64,000 nt of DNA, from the NCBI GenBank assembly GCA_018267955.1, contig JAFDXL010000005.1, forward strand, positions 248,001-312,000, written 5' to 3'. Source of the DNA: Bacteroidota bacterium. Its GTDB lineage: Bacteria; Bacteroidota; Bacteroidia; Chitinophagales; Chitinophagaceae. Of the stretch, positions 37,500-45,382 are shown piece after piece; position 1 is the first letter of the stretch; the number at the start of each line of letters is the position of its first letter. A program made the translations under genes and the position numbers. Below the pieces are notes generated by a model. It did no database searches. It was not told the origin of the DNA and worked only from the letters and a program-made list of their open reading frames with translations.

Positions 37500-37552
37500 T
37501 TTATGAGGCTGTTGGGGGAGAATCATTAAAAAGGAGATAATAACGGAAGGAG

Positions 37553-38077
37553 TTAAAATAACCAGTTGATATAAAGGCCAAGCCCATCCCAGGTAGGATT
37601 TTCAATATCGCCCATACGCTGTCCGTTAGAGAAATGGCTGTAGTGGAATCCTACGCGCATTTTATTTTTATTCTTCACTGGCACTTCAATAGCGAAGCCA
37701 GCGTTAAACGTATAATTAACGGCATTTGCCGGATGCTCAGGAGTCATATAGATCACGCCTCCTTTTACTTCCGTTAAAAGATTGATTCCTTTTCCAAAAC
37801 GGATGAGGCTATACCGGGCTACCGGCCTGATGCCAACACCGATACTACTATAATCACCATTCCAGAACTTGTAGATGTTTAATTCCCCGCCAACCTCAAA
37901 GCCTTTGCGCATATATACTACACCTCCACTGACAGTACTGAGATATGAGCGGTATTCATCTATCTCTTTATAAAAGCCTGTTTCGGCATAGGCATGAGCA
38001 GTGGTACGTGCATCCACCTTAAAGAATGAAGCACCCAAGATTATTACTGCTAGAAAAAGCCTGCTACAAAAGCACAT
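37553..38077 (-). CDS. Acyloxyacyl hydrolase / PagL-like outer-membrane protein
   Basis: 174 residues from ATG 38077, where a clean signal peptide follows (MCFCSRLFLAVIILGASFF). The beta-barrel ends in a PagL-family signature, RVGFHYSHFSNGQRMGDIENPTWDG, with the His-x-(S)N catalytic-type pattern near the C-terminus and a terminal Phe. PagL enzymes remove the 3-O acyl chain of lipid A. An in-frame ATG at 38194 would add 39 residues containing a second hydrophobic stretch. I prefer the later start, but an upstream extension cannot be excluded. Confidence 0.65.
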   Translation of the reverse strand: MCFCSRLFLAVIILGASFFKVDARTTAHAYAETGFYKEIDEYRSYLSTVSGGVVYMRKGFEVGGELNIYKFWNGDYSSIGVGIRPVARYSLIRFGKGINLLTEVKGGVIYMTPEHPANAVNYTFNAGFAIEVPVKNKNKMRVGFHYSHFSNGQRMGDIENPTWDGLGLYINWLF

Positions 38078-38265
38078 TGTAGTTCTGGTTATGCCATTAA
38101 TACCGAAAGTGAATCCTTCCGGGAATTCACCAATATAAATTTGGGCATATAACCGGCTTGACGCTATGATGGCGATCATTATTGGCAATGACATTAGTCA
38201 AAGCAGCGTATCTGCGAAAAATAACCCACCTGCATAACCATTAATTTGGGTACGCAAAATAAAAA

Positions 38266-38286
38266 GGAGTATCCATCAGATACCCC
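38266..38286 (-). terminator. Intrinsic terminator of the YciF-like gene
   Basis: On the minus strand GGGGTATC and GATACTCC form an 8-bp stem with one mismatch around a five-base loop, followed by TTTTTATTTT. It lies 28 bases after the stop at 38315. Confidence 0.65.
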
Positions 38287-38314
38287 TGTCTATTATAAAG
38301 TGCCCAAAAAGTGA

Positions 38315-38968
38315 TCAGGCCATTTCTTCCTCTTCTTCTTCAGTCTCTTCCATTTCTTCTTCCTGCTCGTCATCTGCAAGAGGGTTGATATCGCTTTCCG
38401 CTATATCAGTTAATAGCTGATCAGTATCTTCTTCTTCCCATAAAGTCTTCTCCAGTATAGATGCAGCTTCTTCGTTACCAAGAGTACGCGCTACCTGCAC
38501 CAAACTTCCATAAGATGCTATTTCGTAATGTTCTACTTTTTGCGCGGCTATTATCAATGCCGCATCACGTGTCATAGTACCTTCCTTGGTCTCCTGTATC
38601 ATACTGTTGGCTTCGTTTGTCAGGCCTTCCATGGCATCGCATTTCTTAGCCTCAGGTTCTACACCCAGCAGCTTAAAAACTTTCTCCAACCTGGAAACAT
38701 GTTTTTGCGTGGCGAATTTATGATCTTCGAATGCTTCCTGCAGTTGAGCAGTAGTAGCTACTGTCTGCATGGTATTCAACTGTGTTACCAGGTGCTTCTC
38801 TGCCCATAGCATATCTTTGAGCATATCTACGAATAGTTTATAAAGCAGATTATCTTGTTCCTGTCCATCCATATTTGCTGGTGCTGTTTGCTTTTTTTGT
38901 GAAGATTTACTGGCTGTTGATTTTGCAGCTGTTTTCCTGGCTGCAGTAGCCGATTTTTTTGCTGGCAT
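38315..38968 (-). CDS. YciE/YciF-like ferritin-like stress protein (DUF892)
   Basis: 217 residues. A Lys/Ala/Ser-rich N-terminal tail (1-38) resembles histone-H1-like DNA-binding tails. A DUF892 four-helix bundle follows (LYKLFVDMLKDMLWAEKHLV; FEDHKFATQKHVSRLEKVFK; KVEHYEIASYGSLVQVARTL), with Glu/His pairs suited to a di-iron site. The end is a Glu-rich tail of about 20 residues. The family is a general stress protein in enterobacteria. The basic tail with the ferritin-like core invites comparison with Dps-type DNA protection, which is inference. Confidence 0.85.
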   Translation of the reverse strand: MPAKKSATAARKTAAKSTASKSSQKKQTAPANMDGQEQDNLLYKLFVDMLKDMLWAEKHLVTQLNTMQTVATTAQLQEAFEDHKFATQKHVSRLEKVFKLLGVEPEAKKCDAMEGLTNEANSMIQETKEGTMTRDAALIIAAQKVEHYEIASYGSLVQVARTLGNEEAASILEKTLWEEEDTDQLLTDIAESDINPLADDEQEEEMEETEEEEEEMA

Positions 38969-38996
38969 AGTAATAAATTGATGAATGATGAATAAT

Positions 38997-39022
38997 AATA
39001 CCGGCTCGTTAAAGCCGGTATT
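38997..39022 (-). terminator. Intrinsic terminator of the KGG-repeat gene
   Basis: The hairpin has arms AATACCGGCT (38997-39006) and AGCCGGTATT (39013-39022) with a six-base loop, 8 bases beyond the stop at 39031. The same AATACCGGC stem recurs at 40455. Confidence 0.65.
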
Positions 39023-39030
39023 AATTGGTT

Positions 39031-39993
39031 CTATCTATTAGAGTCACCGCGGCCTCTGCCTCCACCATGTGATGCACGTCCGCCTTTTGCAGATATACGA
39101 GAGCGTTCTTCCCGGCTCATAGCGGCAAACCCACGGCGACTGCTACGCCCACCGTTTGAATTGCCACGACGATCATCATCATAATCATCGTCATTACTAC
39201 GGCCACGGCCACCACCATGCGAAGCCATACCACCGCGATGGCCTGCTTCACGGGCTTCCCTTGAATCCCATTCATGTGCTGTGCCTCTTTCGTGCGCTGC
39301 ACGTCCGCCCATGCTGGCTATACGGCGTACTTCTTCGCGATCCATAGATGCAAATCCACGGCCACCGCCATTGCCGCCACGACGGTCATCATCATCGTCA
39401 TTATAAGACCTGCGGCCACGGCGATCATCATCCTCATTATAAGACCTACGATCACGACGATCATCGTCATCATCATATCCACGGCCTCCATGAGATGCCC
39501 TGCCGCCCATTGCAGCTATACGGCGTACTTCATCGCGGTCCATAGATGCAAATCCACGGCCACCGCCATTACCACCACGACGGTCATCATCATCGTCATC
39601 GTAAGACCGGCGGCCACGGCGATCATCATCATCATAATCCAAAGAACGTCCGCGACGATCATCGTCATCATCATATCCACGGCCTCCGTGAGATGCCCTG
39701 CCACCTTCTGCAGCTATACGGCGTACTTCATCGCGATCCATAGACGCGAATCCACGACCGCCTCTATTACCACCACGACGATCGTCATCATCATCGTCGT
39801 CGTTGTATGATCGACGGCCACGGCTGTTACTTTCATAATCATCGTACTCATCATCATAGTCAGAACGACCTCTATAATCGTCATCATAATCGTCGTTATA
39901 ATCATCATAGCCCCTGCTTCTATAGCTTTCACGTGATGATTCCCTGTCTCTGTCCATGGATCCATAGCCACGGTTTCCTGATGTTCTTGGCAT
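39031..39993 (-). CDS. Low-complexity KGG-repeat stress protein
   Basis: 320 residues, almost wholly Asp, Arg, Gly, Ser and Tyr. Four clear KGG (stress-induced) motifs of the form GFASMDRDEVRRIAAxGGRA, plus one degenerate (EWDSREAREAGHRGGMASHG), are joined by D/R/Y-rich linkers such as GYDDDDDRRGRRSYDDDDDD. KGG proteins (GsiB/ConJ-like) are induced by stress and starvation and are thought to be intrinsically disordered. The charged linkers are unusual. Its neighbours are other stress genes. A 198-bp DNA repeat underlies part of the protein. Confidence 0.8.
   Translation of the reverse strand: MPRTSGNRGYGSMDRDRESSRESYRSRGYDDYNDDYDDDYRGRSDYDDEYDDYESNSRGRRSYNDDDDDDDRRGGNRGGRGFASMDRDEVRRIAAEGGRASHGGRGYDDDDDRRGRSLDYDDDDRRGRRSYDDDDDDRRGGNGGGRGFASMDRDEVRRIAAMGGRASHGGRGYDDDDDRRDRRSYNEDDDRRGRRSYNDDDDDRRGGNGGGRGFASMDREEVRRIASMGGRAAHERGTAHEWDSREAREAGHRGGMASHGGGRGRSNDDDYDDDRRGNSNGGRSSRRGFAAMSREERSRISAKGGRASHGGGRGRGDSNR
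39348..39743. repeat. Tandem 198-bp in-gene repeat
   Basis: Two adjacent 198-bp units (39348-39545, 39546-39743), each encoding one KGG motif and an Asp/Arg linker, are closely similar. The word CATAGATGCAAATCCACGG recurs at the same offset near 39342 and 39540, and a diverged version lies near 39738. Unequal crossing-over could change copy number. Confidence 0.7.
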
Positions 39994-40053
39994 AACTGGT
40001 TTTATTTTTTATTGGTTAAGAATACTGTTACATTATTTCATCGGGAACAATCC

Positions 40054-40275
40054 TCATTTCTTTTGGATCATGTTGTTTGTGCTGTCACTTCCGTTATCCC
40101 GGTTGTTGTGATGTCTATTATGATTACTGTCACGGCTGCCGGAATCATGCATATGACTGGTACTTCTGTGTTTCGTTTGGTGCCTCTTCATTCGGTGTGT
40201 GGTATCAGTTTGCGAGAAGCCGTTGATACAAATGAGCAGCGCACATAAAGTGGCAGATAATAATTTCCTGATCAT
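40054..40275 (-). CDS. Small secreted His-rich protein
   Basis: 73 residues from ATG 40275 with a signal peptide (MIRKLLSATLCALLICINGF, cleaved near FSQ). The mature 50 residues are hydrophilic and rich in His, Asn, Asp, Ser and Arg (HRMKRHQTKHRSTSHMHD, then NHNRHHNNRD). His density suggests metal binding or disorder. I do not recognise a family. It lies among stress genes, and a TGGCACAA promoter-like element sits 22 bases upstream. Confidence 0.55.
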   Translation of the reverse strand: MIRKLLSATLCALLICINGFSQTDTTHRMKRHQTKHRSTSHMHDSGSRDSNHNRHHNNRDNGSDSTNNMIQKK

Positions 40276-40296
40276 GGTAAATCGTTTCCTAAATTT

Positions 40297-40312
40297 CAAC
40301 ACTGTTGTGCCA
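40297..40312 (-). promoter_or_regulatory. TGGCACAA promoter-like element
   Basis: On the minus strand TGGCACAACAGTGTTG lies 22 bases before the His-rich gene. Related elements are TGGCACAACACTTTGC (40442 to 40427) and TGGCACAATGTTTTGG (43317 to 43302, upstream of the DUF4142 gene). They resemble sigma54 -24/-12 boxes (TGGCAC then TTGC), but the spacing is one or two bases too long. Confidence 0.3.
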
Positions 40313-40454
40313 GCCAATATTTACCCGAAAAAGCAGCTGAAATTTAGAAGCAAGTGTATTTCTTATTGCAACGATTTGAGGAATGTGCGTGAGCAGCACC
40401 TGAGGATGTTCCACAAAATCTCTAATGCAAAGTGTTGTGCCAGCCTGGCAAATT

Positions 40455-40482
40455 AATACCGGCAATTATGGATGCCGGTATT
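40455..40482 (-). terminator. Intrinsic terminator of the FAD-Rieske gene
   Basis: The hairpin has arms AATACCGGCA (40455-40464) and TGCCGGTATT (40473-40482) with an eight-base loop, 3 bases past the stop at 40486. Confidence 0.65.
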
Positions 40483-40485
40483 AAA

Positions 40486-42009
40486 TTATTGTGTAGAAGT
40501 AAGGTCTACAGGTTGCAAGCCTTTAGTTGCAGGCCCGGTTAACAAGGAGCCGTCTATCGCATATCTGCCGCCATGGCAAGGGCAATCCCATGTTTTTTCG
40601 GCACTATTCCATGCTACTATACATTTGGCGTGGGGGCACACTGGATCCAATGCAAATACTTTTCCCTGGCCGTCTTTATAAATAGCTACTTTCTTACCAT
40701 CCAGATCGGCCAATATAGCCTGGCCCGGGGCCAGCGATACCAATGAGCTGATCTCTTCGTATGAAAATCGTTTGCCGATAAACTGGCTTACCACATCTGC
40801 ATTCTCTTTAACAAATGCTGCAAATCCTGCAATCGGCTTTATCCTGTTCGGATCAAATAGCTTTTCATACTCCGTTTCCCTGCCGTTGATAATATCTGTA
40901 ATAATACGGCCCGACAAGGAGCCTAAAAGGATACCGTTGCCGTTAAAACCTGTAGCAGTAAAAATGGTATCATGCCCCGGCAGCCTGCCTACGTATGGCA
41001 GCCCGTCAGCCGGAACATAATATTGGGAAGACCATTTATAATCTATAGCTGCTACCGAAAAGTGTTCCCTTATATATGCTTCCAATTCTAACAGCGATGC
41101 TTCTGTATTGTCTTTATGGCCGGTTTTATGGTCAAAGCCACCTGCTACCAGATAGGTTTTACCGGCTATGTTTTGAGAGCGGAAATAATGGTAAGGTTCT
41201 TTCAGATCATAAATAAGTGCGTCAGGGTATTTACCGTCAGATAATGTAACAGCAGCGGCATAGCTTCTATACGGTGCGCATCTTAAATGCAGGATATTTA
41301 TTCCCGGGGGTATATGTGTTGCGTACACCACAGCACGCGCGGTAATAGAACCGCGCCCGGTATCTGCAACATGATTACTGATACTGTCAATTGATTTTAC
41401 AAGACAGTTGTCCAATATTATCCCACCATTATTCTCAAAAGCGTTTGCCAGCCCTACCAGGTATCTCGCAATATCCAGCTGTGCCTGCCGCTCTAGCCTG
41501 CATGCCTTCACAAAATCAAAAGCCAAAGGGATCTCGTTGGTATAAGAAATATCCACCCCGGCATCTAAAGCGGAGGACACAATTTTATCCAGTTCTTTTA
41601 CCTCATCATCGTTTTGCGCAAATAAATAACCCGGTTTATACTCAAAATCACATGCAATATTATATTCCTTCACTAAATCCTGTATCAGTTGTATGGCTTC
41701 TTTGGTGGCACCCGCTACAAGATTTGCATCTTCTTTGCTGAATTTGGAAGCTATCTCGTAGTAAGGAGTATCGAGTATTGTATTAAGATGCGCAGTAGTA
41801 CCACCAGATGTACCAAAACCTATTGACTTTGCTTCAGCAAGAACGCATCGCCTCCCGGACTGCTGTAACAACAAAGCCGTAGTTAAGCCTGTAATACCGC
41901 CACCTACTATAAGCACGTCATAAATTTCACCTTCCATTAGTACGGCCTGCCTTGGCTTAAATGCCGACAATTCTTCTTCCCAAATGCTTTTCAGATTTCC
42001 ATCTCTCAT
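40486..42009 (-). CDS. FAD-dependent oxidoreductase with C-terminal Rieske domain
   Basis: 507 residues. The N-terminal DAO-type FAD fold has VLIVGGGITGLTTALLLQQSG (dinucleotide motif, about 31-51) and FGTSGGTTAHL. The C-terminal about 90 residues are a Rieske [2Fe-2S] domain with ligands in CPHAKC and CPCHGG. This DadA-Rieske fusion is widespread in Bacteroidota and Bacillus (YhfW-like), with unknown substrate; amine or amino-acid oxidation is the usual guess. It is cytoplasmic (no signal peptide) and transcribed alone. Confidence 0.88.
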   Translation of the reverse strand: MRDGNLKSIWEEELSAFKPRQAVLMEGEIYDVLIVGGGITGLTTALLLQQSGRRCVLAEAKSIGFGTSGGTTAHLNTILDTPYYEIASKFSKEDANLVAGATKEAIQLIQDLVKEYNIACDFEYKPGYLFAQNDDEVKELDKIVSSALDAGVDISYTNEIPLAFDFVKACRLERQAQLDIARYLVGLANAFENNGGIILDNCLVKSIDSISNHVADTGRGSITARAVVYATHIPPGINILHLRCAPYRSYAAAVTLSDGKYPDALIYDLKEPYHYFRSQNIAGKTYLVAGGFDHKTGHKDNTEASLLELEAYIREHFSVAAIDYKWSSQYYVPADGLPYVGRLPGHDTIFTATGFNGNGILLGSLSGRIITDIINGRETEYEKLFDPNRIKPIAGFAAFVKENADVVSQFIGKRFSYEEISSLVSLAPGQAILADLDGKKVAIYKDGQGKVFALDPVCPHAKCIVAWNSAEKTWDCPCHGGRYAIDGSLLTGPATKGLQPVDLTSTQ

Positions 42010-42098
42010 ATTTAACAGCTTTATCTCATCATCCTAAAAATCCTGCCACAAACATGGGCATGATTTATATAGTGTGTTAGCTGATATTGGATTAGTAT

Positions 42099-42605
42099 AT
42101 GAAACCTATAGAGATCATACAGAAAGAGATAGCTCCTGCATTGGACACTATCAAAGACTATTGCGTTGCCAATAAACTCACCCTATCGGTGGCTGAAAGC
42201 GTTACAGCAGGTGCTTTGCAGCTATTGTTGAGTACAGCTCCGCAGGCACAGCAATTCTTCCAGGGCGGCATTACCGCTTATAACCTGGGACAAAAAGCAA
42301 CCCACCTGGCTATTGACCCTATTTATGCAGAAAACTGTAACTGTGTAGATGATGTAATATCTATTGAAATGGCGAAAAATGTATGCGGGTTGTTCAGGAG
42401 CCAGATAGGGATAGGCATAACCGGATATGCCACTAAAGTTCCTGAACTAGATATTGATGAGCTGTACGCCCATATAGCAATCGTGCACAATGGACGCCTG
42501 CTGCACAATAGTTGCTACAAGCCGGACACGGAAAAAATAAATGCCCAGTTTGAGTATGCCCAATACATCATCACCACATTGGCATCAGTATTGGGAAAGA
42601 TATAA
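42099..42605 (+). CDS. CinA C-terminal domain protein (nicotinamide-nucleotide amidase-like)
   Basis: 168 residues corresponding to the stand-alone CinA C-terminal domain (PncC/YgaD-type). LSVAESVTAGALQLLLSTAPQ carries the AES-T motif with the catalytic Ser, followed by FFQGGITAYNLGQK and GIGITGYA. PncC deamidates nicotinamide mononucleotide to recycle pyridine nucleotides. The family GxTG... segment is slightly altered (GITGYATKVPELDID replaces GIAGPxGG), so substrate preference may differ. It is monocistronic, with a terminator 30 bases after the stop. Confidence 0.82.
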   Translation: MKPIEIIQKEIAPALDTIKDYCVANKLTLSVAESVTAGALQLLLSTAPQAQQFFQGGITAYNLGQKATHLAIDPIYAENCNCVDDVISIEMAKNVCGLFRSQIGIGITGYATKVPELDIDELYAHIAIVHNGRLLHNSCYKPDTEKINAQFEYAQYIITTLASVLGKI

Positions 42606-42634
42606 TTACGAAAGAAACTTAAGCCAAAATAAAA

Positions 42635-42656
42635 AGCGCTGGTAGTTGCCAGCGCT
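42635..42656. terminator. Intrinsic terminator between cinA-like and DUF4142 genes
   Basis: Arms AGCGCTGG (42635-42642) and CCAGCGCT (42649-42656) with a six-base loop, preceded by AAAA and followed by CTCTTTTTAT. It serves the plus-strand gene and may also serve the convergent minus-strand gene. Confidence 0.75.
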
Positions 42657-42698
42657 CTCTTTTTATGGTTGAAATGAGATACTATCTCGATAACCTCT

Positions 42699-43268
42699 TT
42701 ATTTTTTATTCAGCTGATCTTGAATCTCCTGCGCCATTTGCAAATGATGCTGCAGTACCGGTACTTTGTTAGCCGCCCAGCCTTTCAGGTCGGTATCATT
42801 CCCTTTATCAGCTTCTTTTTGAAACTCATCTATATCTTGCTTGTGGTCTTTTACCATCAGATCTATATATGCGTCATCAAAATCCTTACCGCTTTTGTTC
42901 CTCAAATCGTCTATTTTCTTTTGCATATCCGCATTAGGAACGTCGGGCAGTGTAATATTTTTAGATGCTGCTGTAGATTTCAATTCTTCATTTGCGGCGC
43001 TATGATCTTTTATCATAGACTGGCCAAAATCTTTTACAGCCTGTGAGGAAGCATTGACCTGTGCCAATTTGCCCAGTTCTACTTCCATCATTCCGCCAGA
43101 CGCTGCTTCCATGGCAAAGTCGGCATCTCTTTTCACATCTGTAGAGTCGAACTTGTCGCTATTGGCCTCCTCTGCCATTTTATTGCTGCTGTTTTCAGAG
43201 TTGTTGCAGGAAAACAGGCCGGTGGTGATTGCAAGTGCGGTAACGGTAATTAAGTTTTGGATTTTCAT
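42699..43268 (-). CDS. DUF4142 lipoprotein
   Basis: 189 residues from ATG 43268; an upstream in-frame start at 43310 is rejected because it precedes the signal peptide. The lipobox is TGLFSC(NNSE). The mature part is a DUF4142 ferritin-like helical domain (DADFAMEAASGGMMEVELGK; QAVKDFGQSMIKDHSAANEE; DDAYIDLMVKDHKQDIDEFQ). These periplasmic proteins recur next to stress genes; the biochemical role is unknown. A TGGCACAATGTTTTGG element lies about 34 bases upstream. Confidence 0.85.
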   Translation of the reverse strand: MKIQNLITVTALAITTGLFSCNNSENSSNKMAEEANSDKFDSTDVKRDADFAMEAASGGMMEVELGKLAQVNASSQAVKDFGQSMIKDHSAANEELKSTAASKNITLPDVPNADMQKKIDDLRNKSGKDFDDAYIDLMVKDHKQDIDEFQKEADKGNDTDLKGWAANKVPVLQHHLQMAQEIQDQLNKK

Positions 43269-43416
43269 AAACAGATATTTTGGATAAATAATTATTGTTA
43301 CCCAAAACATTGTGCCAGAGGGTCTGCGATATGTAAATAGTGTTGTTAACCATGTGCCTGAAAGCTCTTTCAGGTATCCAGTAGATGATAATTATTTATA
43401 AGAGTCCGCAAACGGA

Positions 43417-44460
43417 TTATTCAGGCTGGCTAAATTCCTTATTCGTTAAGAAGGTAGAATCCGTCAATGTTTTCAGGAAAGCGACCAACTGGGATTTCTC
43501 TTCCTCGGTCAATCTCAATCCATGTTCTTTTCCCGGTTTGGTCATTATAGGATCCAATGTAACTACCTTATGCACGCCGCTATTATAGAAGTTGACAACC
43601 TGCTCCAATGTTGTAAAACGTCCGTCGTGCATATAATGTTCCCGCAATGCTACATTACGCAGATTAGGTGTTTTAAATTTACCCAGGTCTTCAAGGTTCT
43701 TTGTTACGTTATAATAGCCCTTATCCATCTCTTTCACATACAAGCTGTCCAGGCCGGTATTATGAAAACTATTATCGGTTGTTGTCATTACCGTATGGCA
43801 ATGAAAACAATCTCCTTTTTCTGTAAAGAATAAATTCATGCCGCTTTCTTCAGCAGGGGTCAGCGGTTGTTCGCCACGCATGTATCGGTCATATTTACTA
43901 TCACCGGATATCATCGTCCGGGCAAATTGCGCTAATGCATAGCCTATCTCTTTGTAGGTAATATTATCTACCCCAAAGGCATTTTTGAACAGGGTTTTAT
44001 ACTTAGCAATATTGTTGATTTTGGCAAGGTCTGTAGCAAAAAACTCACGGGTCTCGAATTGCATTACCTCTTCCAACCCTCCTGTTTTAGACCCATCCCA
44101 CATAAAGTTCTTATACCAGCCCATATTTACATGCGACAATACAGGCATTTGATTCACCATGCCCGGAACAGTGAATCCATAAGATTGCAAATGGCATGTA
44201 GCGCAGGCCCTGCCATCATTAGATAGATTCACATCGTAATAAAGCATCCTGCCCAGGTCAATGCGTTCTTTATATGGCTTGTTATCATCGGGGATAACCA
44301 TATCGGGAAAATGCGCGGGGTACTTTATCTTATAAGGTGTAAGCGATACAGTCTCCTGGTTATTAACAGGGTATTGCGGATCTTTGCGCTTGCAGGAAGA
44401 AATGATATAGGCGGCAAACAGGCAAGTTACCTGGATCAAAATTATTAGTCGAAAGCTCAT
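43417..44460 (-). CDS. Di-haem cytochrome c peroxidase (MauG/MbnH-like)
   Basis: 347 residues. Lipoprotein-type signal (YIISSCKRKD), then two c-type haem sites, CATCH (about 94) and CFHCH (about 218), separated by a CcpA/MauG-family spacing, with the conserved LGRMLYYDVNLSNDGRAC and FKTPNLRNVALREHYMHDGR. It reduces H2O2 or, like MbnH, oxidises protein Trp residues. The gene lies 15 bases after an MbnP-like gene, and this pairing favours an MbnH-like role over simple peroxide scavenging. Confidence 0.88.
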   Translation of the reverse strand: MSFRLIILIQVTCLFAAYIISSCKRKDPQYPVNNQETVSLTPYKIKYPAHFPDMVIPDDNKPYKERIDLGRMLYYDVNLSNDGRACATCHLQSYGFTVPGMVNQMPVLSHVNMGWYKNFMWDGSKTGGLEEVMQFETREFFATDLAKINNIAKYKTLFKNAFGVDNITYKEIGYALAQFARTMISGDSKYDRYMRGEQPLTPAEESGMNLFFTEKGDCFHCHTVMTTTDNSFHNTGLDSLYVKEMDKGYYNVTKNLEDLGKFKTPNLRNVALREHYMHDGRFTTLEQVVNFYNSGVHKVVTLDPIMTKPGKEHGLRLTEEEKSQLVAFLKTLTDSTFLTNKEFSQPE

Positions 44461-44475
44461 AGTTGAATGTTGACA

Positions 44476-45210
44476 TTAGTTTGCGGTAAAAACATCCCAT
44501 CCGTTTTCAGAAAGCTTTTTCATCAGTGTTGCATTACCCATACTATACACACCATCGGTTTCCAGGTTGTATGTATTAGGGTTACGGAACCATTCATTCA
44601 TATTCATCGTCAGCTTTAACTGGCCCGTGCTGCCCGGCGCCACCTTCATTTTAAAACCGGCACCGGCAATGCTATAGTACCCGTTGCTGCCCAGGTGCAT
44701 CGCAAACCCGCCAACACGATTCATACTATCCAGCCAGTGCCCTTCGAATTTCAGAAAATGATAACCACCACCCATAGCATCCGGCCATATCATATTCACA
44801 TTATCCATAGTTGGCGGCAGGCTGTAAGATGCATTTCTTACAGGTAACAATCCTATGCAAAAAGAAACAGAATCGTATGGGCCTGATGGAACATTTGTGA
44901 TATTAAAATTGCAGGATGCACTATTAGCAGCGCTTACATAAAAAATGCTATCTACAAAAAGCACATCATATCTGTTACGATAAAAATGGATATTGCTGAT
45001 GTAATAGTTGATCCTGGTAATGCTGTACCTGTTACCGGCTGCGTTTTTATAAATGAGGCTATCCCATATCAATGGCTGGCCATCTACTACGTGATCTATA
45101 TTTACTGCAATTGTTCCATTTTGCGGTTCTACACTATAAGTACTTTCGCGGCGGCAGCCCAGCGCCATCAGAAGGAGAAAAAATATGCTGCTAACACGGA
45201 TCGCGGACAT
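44476..45210 (-). CDS. MbnP-like copper-binding lipoprotein
   Basis: 244 residues. The lipobox is LLMALGC(RRES). The mature protein matches the MbnP pattern: ITRINYYISNIHF, VPSGPYDSVSFCIGL, then NMIWPDAMGGGYHFLKFEG and GGFAMHLGSNGYYS. In methanotrophs MbnP binds copper through a kynurenine formed from Trp by the MbnH peroxidase. A Trp in MIWPDAMGGGYH is a candidate target. It is divergent from norC, and the shared intergenic region carries nitrogen-oxide-type sites. Role in copper delivery to NosZ is inference. Confidence 0.8.
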   Translation of the reverse strand: MSAIRVSSIFFLLLMALGCRRESTYSVEPQNGTIAVNIDHVVDGQPLIWDSLIYKNAAGNRYSITRINYYISNIHFYRNRYDVLFVDSIFYVSAANSASCNFNITNVPSGPYDSVSFCIGLLPVRNASYSLPPTMDNVNMIWPDAMGGGYHFLKFEGHWLDSMNRVGGFAMHLGSNGYYSIAGAGFKMKVAPGSTGQLKLTMNMNEWFRNPNTYNLETDGVYSMGNATLMKKLSENGWDVFTAN

Positions 45211-45276
45211 AACTATTTTTCTACCAATTTAGGATGTTCCTGACCCTGCAAACATGATATCCATTAGGTAGGAACA

Positions 45277-45288
45277 TGATATACATCA
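45277..45288. promoter_or_regulatory. FNR/DNR-like TGAT-N4-ATCA palindrome
   Basis: TGAT-ATAC-ATCA at 45277-45288 is a perfect inverted repeat matching the core of FNR/DNR sites (TTGAT-N4-ATCAA). It lies between the divergent MbnP-like and norC genes. AACATGATAT is also directly repeated at 45251-45260 and 45273-45282. Confidence 0.4.
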
Positions 45289-45300
45289 TATCTATAAATT

Positions 45301-45318
45301 AAAGACAAAATTGTCCTT
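45301..45318. promoter_or_regulatory. 18-bp motif B (AAGGAYAAWWWTGTCTTT), norC copy
   Basis: AAAGACAAAATTGTCCTT (45301-45318), a near-palindrome directly upstream of motif A. Three further copies lie at 48115, 56784 and 57781, each upstream of an NO/N2O-related gene. It is a candidate operator for the Rrf2 regulator encoded at 47652. Confidence 0.5.
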
Positions 45319-45319
45319 A

Positions 45320-45365
45320 ATATGACCACCGTCATATTTTGAACAAGGCATAGGTTCTAATTTCG
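45320..45365 (+). promoter_or_regulatory. norC promoter with TGAC-N4-GTCA site (motif A)
   Basis: The perfect palindrome ATATGAC-CACC-GTCATAT (45320-45337) is followed by -33 TTTG (45338-45341) and a -7-like TAATTTCG (45358-45365). The site centre is 29.5 bases upstream of the -7 box, about -43 from the start, a class II activator position for CRP/FNR-type proteins. Confidence 0.6.
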
Positions 45366-45382
45366 GCGACGAATTGAACGGT

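Noticed and set aside
39348-39743. CRISPR-like array
   Set aside because: The repeats are 198 bp, coding and contiguous with no spacers; they are in-gene tandem repeats.
39156-39995. Long open frames on both strands opposite the KGG gene (His/Ile-rich or Met/Val-rich)
   Set aside because: They are shadows of the GAT/CAT-rich repeat coding for Asp runs; composition is implausible and the KGG protein frame explains the stretch.
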